Source of the DNA: Thoreauomyces humboldtii
Taxonomy: Eukaryota > Chytridiomycota > Chytridiomycetes > Spizellomycetales > Powellomycetaceae
Direction of reading: 5' to 3'
Length of the DNA: 64,000 bases
NCBI GenBank assembly: GCA_027596035.1
Contig: JADGJA010000011.1
Coordinates: 1-64,000 of the forward strand
This document shows positions 58,722 to 64,000 of this stretch, one piece after another (the first letter of the stretch is position 1; the number at the start of each line of letters is the position of its first letter). The position numbers were made by a program, and so were the translations under genes. The notes beneath the pieces were generated by a model. The model was not told the DNA's origin. It saw only the letters and a list, made by a program, of their open reading frames with translations, and ran no database searches.

Positions 58722-59047
58722 ATGAAGACGAAAATTATGAAGCCAGTCAACCAGCTCCCGAAGCCCGACATCCTGCCGAGCAATACAGTGAACACGTGGG
58801 ATCACGCTTCAGGCATGAACATAATCAACGAACTCTACACCCCGCCGTACTCCGCACCAGCAAATGCCTCGAAAGCAGATATCGTGCGAGAGCAAGAGAG
58901 TGAGCGCGTGGCAAGCGATCCACGGTCTGCCTGTCTAGGGGAAGTACCACCCAGCAATTGATCCCGTTCCCGGTAAGAGTTTCAACACGGAAATAATGAT
59001 TGAATGACAAGAATGTAGGGGCGATTAAACGAATGATATCTGCATAA
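58722..59047 (+). CDS. Small hypothetical spliced protein downstream of U1
   Basis: Three exons (58722-58883, 58939-58972, 59019-59047) give 74 residues with conserved-looking joins: GTGCGA/CTAG and GTAAGA/GTAG, introns 55 and 46 bases. The chain has LPKPDILPSNTVNTWDHA, NELYTPPYSAP and, after the joins, GKYHPAIDPVPGAIKRMIS. Unspliced, the first exon stays open for 79 codons, so a single-exon product is an alternative. It starts about seven bases after the estimated U1 end, which leaves no room for a separate promoter. No family recognised. Confidence 0.4.
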
Positions 59048-59276
59048 TCTGGTGCTCGACGCAAGTGATGTGCGCAAGGGATTGCCACCAGCGTCTAACT
59101 TGAATCCCAAAATACCCAAGCTCAATAGAGATATATGGAACTTGTCATCGCGACATCTTCGAGACAGCATCCGACTTGTTAAGACCGCAAACGTTGAGGT
59201 TCCCACGGCGGTCATTCTATAGGACAATATGTTTTGCTGGCTTTGAGGACCATATCTGCTTGTAACGGGTTCCCAG

Positions 59277-62200
59277 TCAGGTATTCCAAGATCGTGATCC
59301 TAGTTTGAGAAGAGAAAGTGCCAGTGTAAGCATGCACCCCTTTTCGACTGGCAACGAGCATGCCTGCTCGGGAAACGAAACGGCAGAGTCGCCACAGGTC
59401 GTGGCTTTCCAAGTTGAGATGTAGACGAAATTTGGTGTGCGGGCGGCGCTTTCCCAAAGGCGTCTTGGCAACCCAACGGCAGAAAGGAGCAACTCACATC
59501 TCCCAGATTTGCATCGAGCTGGGACCTAGAGCGAGAGCCTTCCTCAAAATTGTCAAATAAGCAGGAGTCCTCGGTGATGACTCGAAAGCGTGTTTCGCCA
59601 TGCTGCAATAAAACTTTCAGCGTGCATCTGGCTTCGGATAATCGCGCGCGCACGCCCCAGACTTACAACGGTGATATTCCTAGCGGGAGTTGACCGTCAA
59701 CGACCATCTCGATAAGTTCATCGCGCTTCTCTTTGCCGTACGCGTTCATCAGCAATTCCAGCAGCCTTTGCAAACCATTTATATCCTAGAGGCAGCCGTA
59801 AGCATCAAGAGTAAAATTCTGGCTGCTCAATTGATGTACCTTCCATGGCGCTGGTTGCATAAAGGCGTATGATGGCGAAGCTGCAATGGCTGGATGTGCT
59901 TTGGTATTCAGCTCCATTTCCTTTGCTGCCCGCGCAACAAGGGTAAGATTGTCCCGCACTGAAGGATTTCGTGTCGTCAAAGCTTCATCTGGAGGCTTGC
60001 TGGCCGTTTGGAATCGAATGTACCTGAAGAACATCACGTAAGATCATTAGAAGACTTGCTTCAGTTGTTCTTCGAAGCTCGATGAACGCACTCCATCCAG
60101 AGCAACTGTCGACCGGACGGATCCCTAACCGCTTCCAGGGCGTGATCAAATATGCCAGAGATGTCGATCGCCGCTTCCTGAGTACTCGGTCTCAGGCTGG
60201 CAAGCATAAGATAACTGATCCACAAAAACACGTTTGCTTTCGTAGCGGAGCGCGAAAGTTCTGGCAACACGTCAGGGGAACGAAGCGAGGACACCGGCAG
60301 GAAGAGGACCTTTCTGTAAAGATCCAATGTCTCTGCGGCCAGTGCCGCTGTGGTCTCCTGAGAGACGTCAGTTACCTTGTAACAACATCGTCATTAGAAA
60401 GAGGGGCTCGCGGATCGGAGACTGCTTTCTCACCTCATCGAGCCCGACGTATGCAGCACGTGCACAATTGACAAGAGCTTTGAGAACGTCCTGGAAATTC
60501 CCAAATCGGAAGGCGAGCTTTGTATAGCAGTTCCACAAACCAAAGTTATGACCCTTTTGAGCAGCAAGACCTGCCCCTCGTAAGCTCATGCGAGGGTCGT
60601 CGGTAAGCTACATAAAGCAAAAATACTTGAGAAATGACTGTTCAAAGATCTGCAAAAGGATGCTTACCTCCCACTGCCCGCAAAACAAGTCGATCAACTC
60701 GACAGATTGGAGCAAAGGTTGGACGGCAGTCATTAGCTTCAGAAGCGTGTCTTGCTGCCCGAGAACGGGTGTCCATAAAGTCAGGAAGTTTCGTAGTACT
60801 GCCACAAACGGGAGAAGATTGTTCATGTCAACATTCTTGCTCCACGATATGACGACATTGTAGAAGAGAAGATGGAAGCCTGTGAGCGACGCTGGTCGGA
60901 CTTTAGGCGTCTGCCACGCGATCTCCCAGTACTCTCGTCGAGTGAGATAATCGTAAGGATAGGTAAGGAACGCCCGCTCCGGCAATGATCCTCGGTGACA
61001 TAAATGGACCGACGCTGGTCGGACTTTAGGCGTCTGCCACGCGATCTCCCAGAACTCTCGTCGAGTGAGATAATCGTAAGGATAGGTAAGGAACGCCCGC
61101 TCCGGCAATGATCCTCGATGACATAAATGGAAGTACAAAATCCAGGCTGTAGCCAGATCGGCCTGCGACACTGGCTCAAAAGGATTGTCTTTACTATGTC
61201 CGTTATCCAGATTCGCAGCTATCGCACTGTGATCCGCTGGGTTGCTTGTGTAGGAAAGCAGGTCGTGCGTAATCTCGTCATCTAGAAGGATGTTTAAAAC
61301 CCTTGCTTCCCTTAGCTAAATATGCAAGCAGCATACCGGTCATTGTAATATCACGCATATGTTGACCTTGACAGAGCGGGTCAGGACAGATTCCGCCCAC
61401 CATCTCATATCGGCACAAGATTTGCAAGGCGTTAACCTTATTGCTCCATGTCAAGGATGTAACATTCTCATGACACTCCGTGCTGACCCGAAAGGATCGG
61501 AACTGTGGTAGGTTGCTTTGAAAAGGAGGCAACATCCCCCTGCCCTTGTGCAACGACGACGATGCGGCGACGCCCTGTGTAAATATGGATGTCAGGGAAG
61601 GCATTGAGTCTAATCTACTGAAAGTCACACTCACTAAGCTTCTGCCATGTGAATCTGTTCCGGCGTTCCACCATCCGTTCAGAGTCCAAGACCAATTCAG
61701 TGCGGAATTATACACGTCACTGATGGAAGCTAAATCCGCCTCGGTTCGCAAAAGCCCGTCTAAGGCCATCAAGGGTATCAACGTCTCCGGTGGGTTCAGC
61801 GCAGATCGGATAGCTTCGTCCCGGACGGCGATCGGAAACGAGACCGGAATGGCATCCTGCACAAGCCGTCTGGTTTCAGGGGAATTAAGAGAGAGCATGA
61901 AGTTTTTTAGAAACCGCAGCAGATCTGCATCATATGAAGGCGACGTCAATGTAGCCGCGGGTGCAAGCACGTCCGGGTTTGAGAGCGCAACATGCCGCGT
62001 CTCGGCCCGCTTTGTCGGACCCCCTTTGCGTGAACCTTCATTATCACTAGCACATTTGACATTTGTCGACTGCCCTCTTGATTGAGGAAGTGTTGTGACA
62101 ACCGCAGAGGCTCCGTCTGGCCGGAAAGCTCTTACTGACTTGTCCAACTGAAGGATTTCCGCGCGCTTTGTGTTAATGCTTTGATGCATGTCAGGTATGG

Positions 62201-63912
62201 ATTTACTTTGCAAAAGGAGCTGCCGCTTTTGATCCGTGATTTTCTGTGCAGAGTCGCGTTCTACAACGTCCAGAGCGGCGACAGCAGTTTCTTGCTGTTT
62301 GATTTGCCGTGTTATGTGTTCGAGTTTTGCTTTTGCCGCAGCAAGGCTCGCGGATGTTGCAATCCGTGTACTTTGCGTTTTTTGCAGCACGTGGGCCAAC
62401 TTAACCAGCTCGCTCTGCAATATGGTCGCATCTTTTTGCGCAAGGGCAAGTGCCCGCTCTTCCTTGAGAAGCTCGCGCTTAAGTTGGATTTTGCGCTTCC
62501 GTTGGATTGACTCGGCTTTATGTTTGGAGGAGGAGGCTGGTGCGGCAGAGGTATCTAAAACCGCGGGCAAGACGATTGCCGATGGCACTTCTTTTGGTTT
62601 TGCTGTCCGTTCCGCAAGCAAAGGTGAAGCACGCTGCGAGCTTGTCATGATAGGCTCTTCGAGGATAGGCTTGAGAGTCACAGATTCTGGTTGCCTTGAT
62701 GGCGGTTCGCTTGGTATCATGGTCTTAGGTTGACATAAAGGTGATTCATTCTGTACTATGGTCTTCTTTCGCTTTGCTGCCATTGCTTTGAGTTTTGAAA
62801 GGAGTTCCCGTTTCTGTCTGTCCAATTCCTCCATCCGCTCTTGAACAGTGTCGCTCAAAAGATTCTTCTCCAAGGTTCCGGAGGAGCTTTGCGCAGTTCT
62901 CTCTTCGTCCTCGTATTCCGAGTCGCTCAGGTCAATAACATAATTCTGTGGGACCTCCGCGAACAGCACTGGAGGCTGAAAAATGGAAGTGGGCCTGAAG
63001 CTTGGCTGGCCATTGAGCTCTGCAGCTGACGGGCGAGGCCGCATATATCCGGTGTCTACAACATCCTTTGTTCAACATGTTGGGCACCGAGGATAGCACG
63101 GCAAAAAGTTGTTAAACATACCTCTCAATGTTTCCCACACGCCATCAACAATTGGGAAACAATCTCCGTCATCGTCAAACTCCATATCACTATTGAACTC
63201 GTCACCTATCAGGTCTGAAGTTCTCGGAAGTTGAGTTCTTTCAGGAGATGTGAAAGGTGTTACATCCGCTTCCGGACTCGCAGGTCTGAGAAGGTCCATA
63301 ACCGCCTCCGTCTCCATGCCGGCTGAAGCACCTGCGTCAAAGGCCGAAGAGTTACCGCCTACCCCCCCACTGATTTCCGTAGTTGTCATAGTATGAAGTG
63401 GGGAGCGCGATCGATTGGGCAACTGTCCGGCGAATAAGTCTCCTTCCGGAAGGATCGGAGATATGTCCATCATATCATCGGTGGGTTCTGCAGGCGAGGG
63501 CAGGCTTCCCGTTGCCAGAGATGGCGGAACAGGATGTATGTCTGATTCATGTTGACCAGTCGCTTCAAGCTTTACGGTCAGGTCTGGTGTAGACGTCGCA
63601 AGGTCGCCGGTACATGTAAGCACCACAGCTTCGTTCAATCCAAGTTCCAGAAGTTGCTTGAAATGCAAGCCGTAGTCAATCAAGCTCAAGAGCTGCTCCC
63701 GAAGTGGCAGCCACATGTCGTGGTTTTTCGTGAAAACTGCCAACAAACAAAAAAAAAAAAGGAAAATGTTCGCGTCAAACCACACTGCTACTTGTCCAGT
63801 AATCTGATCTGGTCGTGAGCGTACCTCGAAGCTGTTCATCCTTGGGCAACTGCACCAAGTCTCCAATTTGTGCGAATTCAGGCTCGCGAGCCCAAGCTGG
63901 GAGTTGCTCCAT
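59277..63912 (-). CDS. ZFC3H1/Red1-like zinc-finger protein with HAT-like repeats
   Basis: Candidate scaffold for nuclear RNA decay (the MTREC/PAXT type that brings the exosome to cryptic or meiotic RNAs). The start at 63912 (MEQLPAWAREPEF) is spliced to a long acidic N-terminus. A second long exon (63044-61300) carries NYVIDLSDSEYEDEE and a Lys/Glu-rich coiled coil. It ends in a CCCH finger, CRYEMVGGICPDPLCQGQH with Cys-X8-Cys-X4-Cys-X3-His spacing, then MRDITM. This is the C3H1 signature of ZFC3H1 and Red1. The C-terminal exons encode helical HAT/TPR-like units, e.g. WILYFHLCHRG, LWNCYTKLAFRFGNF and LLWMEYIRFQTA. A 41-residue unit is duplicated in tandem (see repeat). Stop chosen at 59277; the last exon's frame is the least certain part. 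Confidence 0.82.
60887..61130. repeat. 123-bp in-frame tandem duplication inside the ZFC3H1/Red1-like gene
   Basis: Copies at 60887-61007 and 61010-61130 differ at only two positions over about 121 bases and are offset by 123 bases, a multiple of three. On the coding minus strand each encodes the same 41-residue HAT-like unit (HLCHRGSLPERAFLTYPYDY, then RRE(F/Y)WEIAWQTPKVRPAS), so the frame is kept. Either a very recent duplication or an assembly artefact. Confidence 0.95.
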
Positions 63913-64000
63913 GACCGACGTTATTCACGAGTAATATGAGGAAGACTGGATGAGTGCTTGAGCATGCGCGAGCGAAAGCTCCCGGTGGGAATGCGATTGT

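Noticed and set aside
1..64000. CRISPR arrays, tRNA, rRNA, intact insertion sequence or retrotransposon
   Set aside because: No regularly spaced repeats, no tRNA box-A/box-B pairs, no rRNA stretches and no transposase or reverse transcriptase motifs were recognised by eye.

Overview
This window is nuclear DNA of a compact fungal genome, most likely a basidiomycete. Nearly every gene is broken by short GT-AG introns, mostly about 45 to 70 bases. Intergenic gaps are small, and poly-glutamine tracts are common. The proteins are typically fungal: YOP1, SKP1, peroxisomal-type Lon, a hybrid histidine kinase, a fungal-specific transcription factor domain and an Hsp31-like DJ-1 protein. The basidiomycete call rests mainly on general sequence character and on the secreted protein at 14.6 kb; I cannot name a class. 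Exon joins were worked out by hand from splice signals, reading phase and family motifs, so most gene ends are firmer than every internal junction.

Layout, left to right. 0-11 kb: a 17-bp tandem repeat, a GPI-anchored GH26-like hydrolase (-), peroxisomal-type Lon (+), an SMAP/Age2-type ArfGAP (-) and a mitochondrial PPR-like protein (+). 11-27 kb: a bHLH regulator, a secreted protein, an AT-richer gene relic, a membrane-anchored WbsX-type protein, a single-pass membrane protein, an Hsp31/DJ-1 protein and a WD40 protein, all on +. 26.6-41.7 kb: a long FHA and AT-hook chromatin-type protein with Ki-67-like layout (+), a lysophosphatidate acyltransferase (-), a hybrid histidine kinase (+), and a giant sacsin-like ATPase whose C-terminus carries HELAH (-). 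41.9-50.2 kb: an unknown ankyrin-like gene (+), SKP1 (-) divergent from an FHA kinase of the Rad53/Cds1/CHK2 type (+), and a transcription-factor-like gene with no visible zinc cluster (-). 50.2-64 kb: YOP1 (+), COG1 (+), a SAP-domain protein (+), a U1 snRNA gene (+), a small spliced ORF (+), and a ZFC3H1/Red1-like zinc-finger protein (-) with a very recent in-frame tandem duplication.

The genes are housekeeping and regulatory and do not form one pathway or cluster. Some thematic neighbours exist: SKP1 shares a 217-bp divergent promoter with the checkpoint-type kinase, and two RNA-biology loci (U1 snRNA and the ZFC3H1/Red1-like gene) adjoin. YOP1 and COG1 are adjacent and both act in the early secretory system. 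I found no CRISPR array, tRNA, rRNA or intact transposon. The best candidates for unusual biology are the sacsin-like ATPase with a metallopeptidase-like C-terminus, the WbsX-type fusion, the Ki-67-like chromatin protein and the duplicated ZFC3H1/Red1-like gene.
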